Of a stretch of DNA of 64,000 nucleotides, positions 27,190 to 37,323 are shown piece by piece; the stretch's first letter is position 1, and the number at the start of each line of letters is the position of its first letter. The notes below the pieces were generated by a model. The model ran no database searches. It saw only the letters and a list, made by a program, of their open reading frames with translations, and had not been told where the DNA came from. Location of the stretch: assembly GCA_036559705.1 (NCBI GenBank), contig DATBSP010000139.1:1-64000 (forward strand), given 5' to 3'. Both the position numbers and the translations under genes were made by a program. Source of the stretch: Hyphomicrobium_A sp036559705. GTDB taxonomy: Bacteria; Pseudomonadota; Alphaproteobacteria; Rhizobiales; Hyphomicrobiaceae.

Positions 27190-27986
27190 ATGAGCCCAGC
27201 CGACCCTCGGAAAGGTCCACCCGACACGTCCTCCGAGTTACGCGCCGGTTTGCGCCGCCTCGTCCGGGACGACCCGTCGCGCGGCGAATGGCACCTCGGT
27301 GCGCGGTTGCGCAACTACTTCCTCACCGGGCTCGTCATCGTCGGGCCCGTCACCATCACGCTCTACTTCGCGTGGTGGTTCATCAACGTCACCGACGCCT
27401 GGATCAAGCCGTTCGTCCCCACGGCATACCTGCCGGACACCTACCTGCCGTTTCCCATTCCCGGATTCGGCCTCGTCGTCGGCATCGCCGCGCTGACACT
27501 GATCGGCGCGCTTGCCGCCAACTTGCTCGGCCGCACGCTCATCTCGTTCGGCGAGCAGATGGTGGGCGGCATGCCGATCGTGCGCAACGTCTATCGCGCC
27601 CTGAAGCAGATCTTCGAGTCTGTCGTCAGTGCCACGGGGCCGGGGCAGGCGTTCCAGAAGGTCGGGCTGATCGAGTTCCCCTCCAAGGGGCTGTGGTCGA
27701 TCGTGTTCGTCACCGGCGAAACGACCGGCGAAGTCGGCGCCATGATGCCCGGCGGCGAGGATGATCTGCTCACCGTGTTCATGCCGACCGGCATCGTACC
27801 GCCGACAGGCTTTGTCTGCTTCCTGCCGCGGCGGAACGTCGTCTTCCTCGACATGAACATCGAGGATGCGGCGAAGGTTATCATCTCGGCCGGCATGGTG
27901 ACGCCGGAGTCGCAGGCCAAGCTGCGCGACCTCGCCGATCAAGCGCGGCGCAAGCCGAAGATCGCCACCACCACCGGCCCCGCCGC

Positions 27987-27990
<4 letters not shown>
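27190..27990 (+). CDS. DUF502 family inner-membrane protein
   Basis: This 266-residue protein has two transmembrane helices (about residues 43-65 and 92-115) flanking a short periplasmic loop with PFPIPGFG. A soluble domain follows with the family blocks PIVRNVYRALKQIFE, FQKVGLIEFP, GLWSIVFVTGET and VFMPTGIVPPTGFV. DUF502 proteins are widespread and of unknown function. The ATG at 27190 is used; an ATG at 27127 would add 21 residues. The stop overlaps the convergent recG stop by four bases. Confidence 0.82.
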
Positions 27991-30104
<2,114 letters not shown>

Positions 30105-30130
30105 GGGCTTTTGAGGCCTCGACAGATCGA

Positions 30131-30208
30131 CTAGTGTCCCGATTCCGAAGTTCGCCAATGCTTGCTGCTGGGACCGGGAGCGAACTTCGGAATCATGAGG
30201 GACACTAG
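30131..30208. repeat. Long imperfect palindrome 1 between recG and sdhE
   Basis: The left arm starts CTAGTGTCCCGATTCCGAAG (30131) and continues TTCGC. The right arm reads GCGAACTTCGGAATC (30180-30194), then a 4-base ATGA bulge, then GGGACACTAG (to 30208). That gives 25 paired bases with one bulge and a loop of about 24. It has the shape of dispersed intergenic palindromes and shares its ends with the next element. Confidence 0.85.
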
Positions 30209-30221
30209 AATCATAGACTTG

Positions 30222-30296
30222 CTAGTGTGGTTCAGATCGAGAAATTCGCTCGATACCTCGACGCTGATGATAGCGAATTTCTCGATCATCACACTA
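30222..30296. repeat. Long imperfect palindrome 2, related to palindrome 1
   Basis: The left arm starts CTAGTGTGGTTCAGATCGAG (30222) and continues AAATTCGCT to 30250. The right arm runs AGCGAATTTCTCGATC then ATCACACTA (30272-30296). Pairing is 16 bp at the inner end and 7 bp at the outer end, separated by an asymmetric internal loop. Both elements open with CTAGTGT and close their left arm with GAARTTCGC, so they are diverged copies of one design. Confidence 0.85.
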
Positions 30297-30467
30297 AGGA
30301 CCGGCGCGGGAAAGCGTCGCGCCACGCTTATGACAACCCCGTGCCATGCACCCTTTGCGCGATGGGAAACGGGCGCTATATCAACGTTCCGACCCGCGAG
30401 AGGGTGGCGGCCTGCCCGCACGGCGTCAAGCCGTGGCGCGGGGTTATCCAAGAAAGCGGTTCATCGT

Positions 30468-30767
30468 ATGCCTGACGACTTGGAGATGCGCCGCCGGCGC
30501 GCGGCCTATCGAGCATCCCACCGGGGCACCAAGGAGATGGACATCATTCTCGGCCGTTACGCCGAGGCGCATCTGGGCGCCATGGCGGGCGAGGAGCTCA
30601 GCGCCTTCGAGCGTTTTCTGGCATTGCCCGACCCGCTGCTCACTCACTGGTTCTCGAGCGGGGCAACGGGCGGCGACGCCGGCGAGTTTGCAGAATTGAT
30701 TGCAACGCTGCGCGTGCACCACGGGTTGGCGCCGTCATTTGCCGGTGAAAGTGTGGAGCAGAAATGA
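30468..30767 (+). CDS. sdhE: FAD assembly factor SdhE (DUF339)
   Basis: This 99-residue cytoplasmic protein helps attach FAD covalently to succinate dehydrogenase flavoprotein. The signature RGTKEMD (RGxxE type) sits after an Arg-rich first helix, followed by DIILGRYAEAHL and FERFLALPDPLLTHWF, the normal five-helix YgfY/Sdh5 layout. The start at 30468 is chosen by family length; the frame is open upstream. It overlaps mfd by four bases (ATGA), so the two are translationally coupled, an arrangement often seen in Rhizobiales. Confidence 0.9.
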   Translation: MPDDLEMRRRRAAYRASHRGTKEMDIILGRYAEAHLGAMAGEELSAFERFLALPDPLLTHWFSSGATGGDAGEFAELIATLRVHHGLAPSFAGESVEQK

Positions 30768-33700
30768 CCGGCCGGAGGGAGCACGATAATGCGGCGGGCA
30801 TCATTGCCGGCGTGCCGGAAGGCCTTGACGCGCTGGTGCTCGCGCAGCTCGTCAACGAGGCGCAGTCAGGCTCCTCGCCGGGCGCTTTGCTGCACGTCGC
30901 GCGCGACGATCGCCGGCTCGAGGCGCTGGAGCAGGCGCTGTCATTCTTCGCGCCGCAGGTGCGGGTCATCACGTTCCCGGCCTGGGACACGGTGCCGTAC
31001 GATCGCGTCGGCCCGCACTCCGACCTCGTCGCGCGCCGCATGGCGACGCTCGCCAAGTTGGCGCTGGCGTCGCGCAAGCACCCGGCCATCGTGCTGACGA
31101 CCGTCAACGCCATCCTACAGAAGGTGCCGTCGCGCAGCTTCATGAAGCGCACCATCAAGCCGTTGGCGTCCGGTCAACGCATCGACATGGCGCAACTGAC
31201 GCAGCGGCTCGCTTTGATGGGCTATACGCGCAGCGGTACGGTCATGGAGCAGGGCGAATACGCCGTGCGCGGCGGCATCCTCGATCTTTATCCGCCGGGT
31301 CGCGCCAGTCCCGTGCGCCTCGACTTCTTCGGCGACACGCTGGAGACAATCAAAGCGTTTGACGTGCAAACGCAGCGCACCACCAAGCCGGTGCAGAAGC
31401 TTGCCTTGTTGCCGGTGAGCGAGGTTGCGTTTGGCGAGGAAGCGGAGAGGCTGTTCCGCACGCGCTACGTCGAGCTGTTCGGCGGCGCTACTAATGATGA
31501 TCCACTGTATGAGGCGGTGAGCTCCGGCCACCGCTATCCGGGGCAGGAGCACTGGCTGCCGCTGTTCCACGATCACCTCGAAACGCTCTTCGACTATCTG
31601 CCCGGCGTGCCCGTCAGCTTCGACCACCGGAGCGACGAATCCGCCAAGAGCCGCTTCGAGCAGATCGCTGAGCACTATCAGTCGCGCAATGAGGCGCTGG
31701 AAGAACGCAAGTTCGGCGGTCCGCCTTACAAGCCGGTGCCGCCGGATCGCATATTCCTTGATGCGAATTCGTTCGCCGCTGCGCAAGCCGACCGCCGCTC
31801 CTACCGCCTGACGCCGTTCGAGGAAGGCGAAGGCCCCAACGTGCGCTCCTGGCGTGGGCGCGGCGGGCGTACCTTCGCGGCCGAGCGCCAGCAGGGCGAC
31901 GTCAACGTGTTCGACGCCGTCGTCGGCCACATCCGCCGCATCCAAGGCGACCCGCGTCGCGTCATCGTGACGGCGTGGGCGCCCGGCGCCCGCGAGCGCC
32001 TGGCGACGCTGCTGACCGACCACGGCCTCAAGGACGTGACGCGCGTTGAATCCTATGCCGAGGCGCTGGCGTTGCCCGGCACGGCGACGGCCATCGGCGT
32101 ACTCGGCCTCGAGCAGGGCTTCGAGACGCCGGAGATCGTCGTAATCGGCGAGCAGGACATCCTCGGCGACCGCCTCGTGCGCCCACGCCGCAAGCAGCGC
32201 TCAGCAGTTGACGTGCTGACCGAGGCGACGAGCCTTTCGGTCGGCGATCTCGTCGTCCACGCCGACCACGGCATTGGACGCTTCTCCGGCCTCAAGACCA
32301 TCACGGTGCTCGGTGCTCCGCACGACTGCCTCGAGCTGCACTATGCCGGCGGCGACAAGCTGTTCCTGCCCGTCGAGAACATCGAGCTTCTGTCGCGCTA
32401 CGGCGCCGATGAATCCGACGCGCAGCTCGACAAGCTGGGCGGCGTCGCCTGGCAGTCACGCAAGGCGCGCCTCAAGAAGCGGCTGCGCGAGATCGCCTCC
32501 GAGCTGATCAAGATCGCCGCCCTGCGCCAGCTCAAGGAGGCGCCGTCGGTCGCCGCACCGGAAGGAGCCTATGACGAGTTTGTCGCACGCTTCCCGTATG
32601 AGGAAACCGAGGACCAGGACACCAGCATCGAGGCCGTGCTCGGCGATCTTGCGGCCGGACGCCCGATGGACCGCCTCGTTTGCGGCGACGTCGGCTTTGG
32701 CAAAACGGAAGTTGCGCTGCGTGCCGCCTACGTCGCGGCGATGAACGGGCTGCAGGTCGCCGTCGTGGTGCCGACGACGCTGCTCTCGCGCCAGCACTTC
32801 AAAACCTTCAGCGATCGCTTCAAGGGTCTGCCCGTCCGCATCGCGCAGGCTTCGCGCCTCGTCGGCAGCAAGGGGCTGGCCGAGGTGAAGGAAGGCCTGA
32901 AAAGCGGCGCCATCGATATCGTCGTCGGCACGCACGCGCTGCTGGGCAAGTCGATCGAATTCAAACGCCTCGGTTTGCTGGTCATCGACGAGGAGCAGCA
33001 CTTCGGCGTCACCCACAAGGAGCGGCTGAAAAAGATGCGCGAGGACGTGCACGTTCTCACCCTGTCGGCGACGCCCATTCCGCGCACGCTGCAATTGGCT
33101 TTGACCGGCGTGCGCGAGCTGTCGCTGATTACGACGCCCCCCGTCGATCGGCTTGCCGTGCGCACCTACATCTCGCCGTTCGATCCGATGATCACCCGCG
33201 ACGCGTTGCGCCGCGAGCGCTACCGCGGCGGCCAGAGCTTCTACGTTGCCCCGCGCATCTCCGACCTTGACGAGATCGCCGATTTTATGCGCGAGGCGGT
33301 GCCGGAGCTGACGTTCGCGCGCGCTACGGGCCAATTGGCGGCGAGCGAGCTGGAAGACGTCATGACCGCCTTCTACGACGGCAAGTATGACGTGCTGCTG
33401 TCGACCGCCATCGTCGAATCCGGTCTCGACCTCCCCAACGCCAACACGCTTATCGTGCACCGCGCCGAAATGTTCGGCCTCGCCCAGCTCTATCAGCTGC
33501 GTGGCCGCGTCGGCCGCTCCAAGGCACGCGCCTACGCCTACTTCACCATCCCGGTCGGCAAGGCGCTGAGCGAGGCCGCCGACAAGCGCCTGAAAGTTCT
33601 GCAATCGCTGGACACGCTCGGGGCCGGCTTCTCGCTCGCCTCGCACGACCTTGACATCCGCGGCGCCGGCAACCTTCTGGGCGAGGAGCAGTCGGGCCAC

Positions 33701-34258
33701 ATCCGCGAGGTGGGCTTCGAGCTCTATCAGTCGATGCTGGAGGAGGCCGTCGCCTCGATGAAGGGCGGCGATCTCGAAGGCGCCGGCGAGCAATGGAGCC
33801 CGACCATATCGCTCGGCACCGCCGTGCTCATTCCCGAAACCTACGTCGCCGACCTGCAACTCCGTCTCGGCCTTTATCGCCGCCTATCGACGCTGGAGAC
33901 GCGCGAGGAGATCGACGGCTTTGCCGCCGAGCTGGTCGATCGCTTCGGGCCGCTGCCGGAGGAGGTCGAGCACCTGCTCGACGTCATGGAGATCAAGACG
34001 CTGTGCCGCCAGGCGGGCGTTGCGCAGGTCGATGCGGGGCCGCGCGGCGCCGTCGTCGGTTTCTATCGCAACGAGTTCGCCAATCCGGAGGGCCTCGTCG
34101 CCTTCGTGCAGGCATCGCGCGGCCATCTCAAGGTGCAGCCCGACCAGAAGATCGTCTACCGCGCCGAATGGGATCTGCCGGCCGAGCGCCTGAAGGGCGT
34201 GCGCGCCTTCATCGGCCAGCTCGCCGGGGTCGCCGCCAAAGCCAAGAAGGCCGCCTGA
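30764..34258 (+). CDS. mfd: Transcription-repair coupling factor
   Basis: This 1164-residue ATP-driven translocase removes RNA polymerase stalled at lesions and recruits UvrA. The N-terminal UvrB-homology region comprises domains 1-3. The CarD-like RNA-polymerase interaction domain follows (VGDLVVHADHGIGRFSG, then GDKLFLPVENIELLSRY). The helicase core carries Walker A GDVGFGKTE (near residue 640) and DEEQHFG (near 741). The TRG motif and a C-terminal domain complete it. Length is normal (E. coli 1148). Strongly conserved and intact despite neighbouring lesions. Confidence 0.97.
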   Translation: MTGRREHDNAAGIIAGVPEGLDALVLAQLVNEAQSGSSPGALLHVARDDRRLEALEQALSFFAPQVRVITFPAWDTVPYDRVGPHSDLVARRMATLAKLALASRKHPAIVLTTVNAILQKVPSRSFMKRTIKPLASGQRIDMAQLTQRLALMGYTRSGTVMEQGEYAVRGGILDLYPPGRASPVRLDFFGDTLETIKAFDVQTQRTTKPVQKLALLPVSEVAFGEEAERLFRTRYVELFGGATNDDPLYEAVSSGHRYPGQEHWLPLFHDHLETLFDYLPGVPVSFDHRSDESAKSRFEQIAEHYQSRNEALEERKFGGPPYKPVPPDRIFLDANSFAAAQADRRSYRLTPFEEGEGPNVRSWRGRGGRTFAAERQQGDVNVFDAVVGHIRRIQGDPRRVIVTAWAPGARERLATLLTDHGLKDVTRVESYAEALALPGTATAIGVLGLEQGFETPEIVVIGEQDILGDRLVRPRRKQRSAVDVLTEATSLSVGDLVVHADHGIGRFSGLKTITVLGAPHDCLELHYAGGDKLFLPVENIELLSRYGADESDAQLDKLGGVAWQSRKARLKKRLREIASELIKIAALRQLKEAPSVAAPEGAYDEFVARFPYEETEDQDTSIEAVLGDLAAGRPMDRLVCGDVGFGKTEVALRAAYVAAMNGLQVAVVVPTTLLSRQHFKTFSDRFKGLPVRIAQASRLVGSKGLAEVKEGLKSGAIDIVVGTHALLGKSIEFKRLGLLVIDEEQHFGVTHKERLKKMREDVHVLTLSATPIPRTLQLALTGVRELSLITTPPVDRLAVRTYISPFDPMITRDALRRERYRGGQSFYVAPRISDLDEIADFMREAVPELTFARATGQLAASELEDVMTAFYDGKYDVLLSTAIVESGLDLPNANTLIVHRAEMFGLAQLYQLRGRVGRSKARAYAYFTIPVGKALSEAADKRLKVLQSLDTLGAGFSLASHDLDIRGAGNLLGEEQSGHIREVGFELYQSMLEEAVASMKGGDLEGAGEQWSPTISLGTAVLIPETYVADLQLRLGLYRRLSTLETREEIDGFAAELVDRFGPLPEEVEHLLDVMEIKTLCRQAGVAQVDAGPRGAVVGFYRNEFANPEGLVAFVQASRGHLKVQPDQKIVYRAEWDLPAERLKGVRAFIGQLAGVAAKAKKAA

Positions 34259-34261
34259 GGC

Positions 34262-34609
34262 TCAGCTCAGCTTCTTCTTGAAGAACGCGCGCGAGGGCGT
34301 CGGGCGGCGGCCGCGCTCCTCCGGCGCCATCGGTTCCAGCATCTTGATCGCTTGCCAGAAGATGATGGGGAACACGATGACGAGGAACAGGCCGATGCCC
34401 ATCAGATCCTTCATATCGGCGCGGAAACCGCGATAGAGCACGAGCAGCCCCGAGCCGATGCCGCCGGCCGTCAGCAGCGTGATCATGATCGCCTGCAGGT
34501 GGTGCGAGACGACGTACCAGAGACCGACAACAGCCAATACCGCAGTGATGCCGATCGCGGTCATGACGCCGGGATGCGCGGCAAGATATTGAATCAACTC
34601 GTTCAGCAT
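34262..34609 (-). CDS. Small three-helix membrane protein
   Basis: This 115-residue inner-membrane protein has three hydrophobic segments (about residues 16-35, 40-58 and 70-88), with LVLYRGFRADMKDLMGIG between helices 2 and 3. The basic, cytoplasm-type tail is ERGRRPTPSRAFFKKKLS. No family is recognised. It is convergent with mfd, three bases from its stop, and has no operon partner. Confidence 0.6.
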   Translation of the reverse strand: MLNELIQYLAAHPGVMTAIGITAVLAVVGLWYVVSHHLQAIMITLLTAGGIGSGLLVLYRGFRADMKDLMGIGLFLVIVFPIIFWQAIKMLEPMAPEERGRRPTPSRAFFKKKLS

Positions 34610-34720
34610 GCCTTGCCTCCACGGTAACGCTGTACGTCGATAGGGTCCGGAACAATTCCGGGCGCCAGCCTGCTGCCATTAGCACTCAATTTTGCACTGC
34701 GAGCAAAGAAGCCACAGCCG

Positions 34721-34815
34721 TCAGCCTGTGGAAAAGCCAGCCCGGAGGCGCAGTGCCTGGCGCATGATCTTGCCGTTGGCCGTGCGTGGAAGGGCCTCGA
34801 CAAACATGATCGCGC
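34721..34815 (-). pseudogene. Remnant of an acyl-CoA ligase C-terminus
   Basis: On the minus strand this short stretch reads IMFVEALPRTANGKIMRQAL, then RLRAGFSTG and stop. It is the A10 motif region (catalytic Lys) that ends AMP-forming acyl-CoA ligases. It matches the end of the intact ligase at 35794-37323 (SIVFVEALPRTANGKIMRQA, then LKLP) over about 75 bases, including one 25-base identical run. Upstream of residue I of this segment all homology stops abruptly near 34815, so only the tail of a paralogue survives. Confidence 0.8.
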
Positions 34816-34925
34816 GGCCACTATTGGGCGATGAGCAGACGGTTGATGTGACGACAACGCGCTGCTGCCTATGACCTAAAGCGACTTCGTGCGCTTTGGC
34901 GTGATGATCAACGATAGGAATAACC

Positions 34926-35117
34926 ATGCGGCTTGTGCTGATGATAGTCGGTACTATCCTCGTCCTCGTGGGTGCGGTTTGGATAGGCCAAGGAACTGGT
35001 TATTTTCCGTATCCGTCATCGAGTTTCATGATCGACCAGCATAAATGGGCCTATGCCGGTGCGGGCGCCCTGTTGTTGGGTGTGCTGCTGATCGCATTCG
35101 CTCGCCGTGGCGTGTAG
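34926..35117 (+). CDS. Small two-helix membrane protein
   Basis: This 63-residue protein has two transmembrane helices (about residues 2-21 and 41-58) joined by a loop with GQGTGYFPYPSSSFMIDQ. That loop is familiar from many small rhizobial membrane proteins of unknown function. AGGAATA precedes the ATG at good spacing. It lies inside the interval between the ligase remnant and the intact ligase. Confidence 0.7.
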   Translation: MRLVLMIVGTILVLVGAVWIGQGTGYFPYPSSSFMIDQHKWAYAGAGALLLGVLLIAFARRGV

Positions 35118-35251
35118 CAGACCACGCATGTGCAGGTGAGCTGGCGGTGGTGCCGAATTGAATCGCAGCGCCACTAGCACGCATCGTCTTTTTGCCCATT
35201 TCGATCCGTATGGTGTGCATGAGCGGGGATCATGAAAGGTCGGGGGACCGC

Positions 35252-35734
35252 ATGCTCGATTCGCTCAATGAAGCGGACAGGTTAATCGCGTACTCGCTGC
35301 GTGTCGAAGAGGCGCTAGGCCTAGCTCAACTGAAGGCCGTTGAGATTTCGACCGCGAATTCCGGGAAATGGGACGAGTTGCTTGAGGACGCGCTGCAAAC
35401 GCAACGCTGTGCAGCGCCGCGCGCCTTCGAGCAGCGACTGAGCATATTGGTCAAGTTCCTCAAATCGGTCAGCAATGATCCTGCACAGGTGTTGCGCGAT
35501 ATCGAGGCTGAGGGATTGGCCATGCTTTCTGCTGCCGATATCTGCAAGAGCGATCCCGATCGCTGGATCGATTGCGCCAAGGAGGTCGTCCGCAGGGCGG
35601 AGGTCGCCGATCCCCCCTTGTTCGAGAAGAAGCTGATCTACCGTCTTATGTATCTCAGAGATCTAAGAGAGAGCGCGCTGTCGCGAGGCGGCGTCTCGGC
35701 CGATGAAGCAGTTTGGCGACGCCTGGCATCGTGA
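35252..35734 (+). CDS. Unknown helical protein made of two 65-residue repeats
   Basis: This 160-residue soluble, mostly helical protein belongs to no family I recognise. It contains a clear gap-free internal duplication with a period of 65 residues. Matching positions are Gly23-Leu24-Ala25/Gly88-Leu89-Ala90, Leu27/Leu92, Ala29/Ala94, Ile32/Ile97, Trp40/Trp105, Pro56/Pro121, Phe59-Glu60/Phe124-Glu125, Leu63/Leu128 and Leu70/Leu135. The start at 35252 is supported by GGGGGA upstream; an ATG at 35192 would add 20 residues. It stands alone, in the plus direction, between two ligase 3' ends. No enzymatic motif is visible; a binding or scaffold role is possible. Confidence 0.7.
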   Translation: MLDSLNEADRLIAYSLRVEEALGLAQLKAVEISTANSGKWDELLEDALQTQRCAAPRAFEQRLSILVKFLKSVSNDPAQVLRDIEAEGLAMLSAADICKSDPDRWIDCAKEVVRRAEVADPPLFEKKLIYRLMYLRDLRESALSRGGVSADEAVWRRLAS

Positions 35735-35793
35735 CATCCAACGTCCGCTGCTGCCCATGTCCGATCTCGCTTCCACAGCGGACAGGCACAGGG

Positions 35794-37323
35794 CTAGGGC
35801 AGCTTCAGCGCCTGGCGCATGATCTTGCCGTTGGCGGTGCGCGGTAGCGCCTCGACAAACACGATGGAGCGTGGCCGCTTGTAACTGGCGAGGCGCTCGG
35901 CGGCAAAGCGTTCGATGTCGGCCGCGTCAGCCGGGAAGCCCGCATGCGGCACTACGAAGGCGGTGATGACGCTGACGTCAGCGCGCACCTTGACCTCGGC
36001 GCAGGCGACCTCGGCGACTGAAGGGTGCTCGGCCAGGGCCGCCTCCACCTCTAGGGGAGACACGCGATAGCCGAGCGCCTTCATCAGGTCGTTGGCGCGG
36101 CCGCGGTGGAACACGTAGCCCTCCGCATCGATGACGGCGAGATCGCCGCCGACGAACCAGTCGCCGCGATAAACTTGGCTCTCCTCGTCGGGCCGCCGCC
36201 AGTAGCCAAGCATCAGCCCGGGATCGGCGCGGTGCACGGCGAGCAGGCCTTCCTCGCCGGCAGACAGCGGCTCGGTGCCGCCATGGAAGGGCAGCACGGC
36301 GAGACAGCGTCCCGGCTGCGCCTTGCCGATGGCGCCCGGCCTGCGCGGCACATTCGGCCCCGATGACACATAGGTCGAGATCTCGCTCATTCCGAGCGCC
36401 TCGTAGAGCGGCCGCCCGGTGCGCGCCCCCCAGTCCTCGAACAAGCCGGGAGGCGGCGTCTCGCCCGCCATCAGGCCGTGGCGTAGCGTGCCCAGATCGC
36501 CGCGCGCGGCGGAGGCGTATTTCAGTATCTGCCGGTAGACGCCCGGCACGCCCGCGAACAGGGTGGCGCCAGTCTGCGCGATGAGGCGCGGCCACAGCGC
36601 CGCATCCTTCTCGCCGGTGTAAATGATCGCCGTCGCTCCGTTGGCCCACGGATCGGTAAGCCCGGTCCCGAGCGTGAATGTCCAGTTGAAGGCGCCGGCA
36701 TGCAGCATGCGGTCATCGGGACCGATGCCGTACCAGCCTTGATACATGGGGCGCCGCCCAAATGCCGAGCGCTGCGCGTGCAGCACGCCCTTTGCCAAGG
36801 CTGTGGTGCCGGACGTGTAGATGAGATAGGCGGCATCGTCGGCGGCGGTGTTGGCGTACGCGACGGGGGCCCCTTCGCGCAGCATGCGGGCAATGGCATC
36901 GGCGTCGAACACGCGCAGGCCGGCGGGCACCTGACGCAAGCCAAGGTCGCGGTCGAGGGCGATCGCCTCGGCGCCGCTGTCCTCCAGCAGGAACTGCACC
37001 TCGTGCTCGGTGAGCTGCGCCGACGTTGGCAGCGGCACGAAGCCGCCGGCGATGGCCCCGAAGAACAGCAGCGCGTAGGCGCTGGTGTTTTCCAGGCGCA
37101 AGAGGATGCGCGTGCCCTGCTTGAGGCCCGCCGCCCGCAGCCCGCCGGCAATGCGCAGCACCGCATCCTCGAGCTCGGCGAACGTCCATACCTCTGAAGG
37201 CGGCCGTCCGGGGTCGGCGATGACCAGCAACGCCGGATGCTGGGGGCGTGCCGCTGCAGCGCGCCCGATAGCGTAGACCGCCATATTGAAGCGCGGGGGC
37301 AGCGCGTCGGAAGCCCCCGTCAT
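35794..37323 (-). CDS. AMP-forming acyl-CoA ligase (benzoate-CoA ligase-like)
   Basis: This 509-residue ANL-superfamily enzyme activates a carboxylate with ATP and CoA. Motifs in order are the P-loop YTSGTTALAKGV (the usual Gly-x-Pro is replaced by Ala-Leu-Ala, but the Lys is kept), YEALGMSEIST, WFVGGDLAVID, KALGYRVSPLEVE and the C-terminal RTANGKI with the catalytic Lys. General layout is closest to benzoate/aromatic acid-CoA ligases, but substrate is unproven. The ATG at 37323 overlaps the stop of the upstream binding-protein gene (ATGA), so translation is coupled and ligase and binding protein are co-expressed. Confidence 0.85.
   Translation of the reverse strand: MTGASDALPPRFNMAVYAIGRAAAARPQHPALLVIADPGRPPSEVWTFAELEDAVLRIAGGLRAAGLKQGTRILLRLENTSAYALLFFGAIAGGFVPLPTSAQLTEHEVQFLLEDSGAEAIALDRDLGLRQVPAGLRVFDADAIARMLREGAPVAYANTAADDAAYLIYTSGTTALAKGVLHAQRSAFGRRPMYQGWYGIGPDDRMLHAGAFNWTFTLGTGLTDPWANGATAIIYTGEKDAALWPRLIAQTGATLFAGVPGVYRQILKYASAARGDLGTLRHGLMAGETPPPGLFEDWGARTGRPLYEALGMSEISTYVSSGPNVPRRPGAIGKAQPGRCLAVLPFHGGTEPLSAGEEGLLAVHRADPGLMLGYWRRPDEESQVYRGDWFVGGDLAVIDAEGYVFHRGRANDLMKALGYRVSPLEVEAALAEHPSVAEVACAEVKVRADVSVITAFVVPHAGFPADAADIERFAAERLASYKRPRSIVFVEALPRTANGKIMRQALKLP

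Noticed and set aside
30131..30296. Palindromes as a simple terminator for recG or sdhE
   Set aside because: They lie upstream of both genes, at divergent starts, and lack T-tracts.
30162..30467. N-terminal extension of sdhE
   Set aside because: Translated palindrome and spacer sequence; SdhE proteins are about 90-100 residues.
32456..33859. Long antisense frame inside mfd
   Set aside because: High-GC third positions create long antisense frames; the plus-strand gene has all Mfd motifs.
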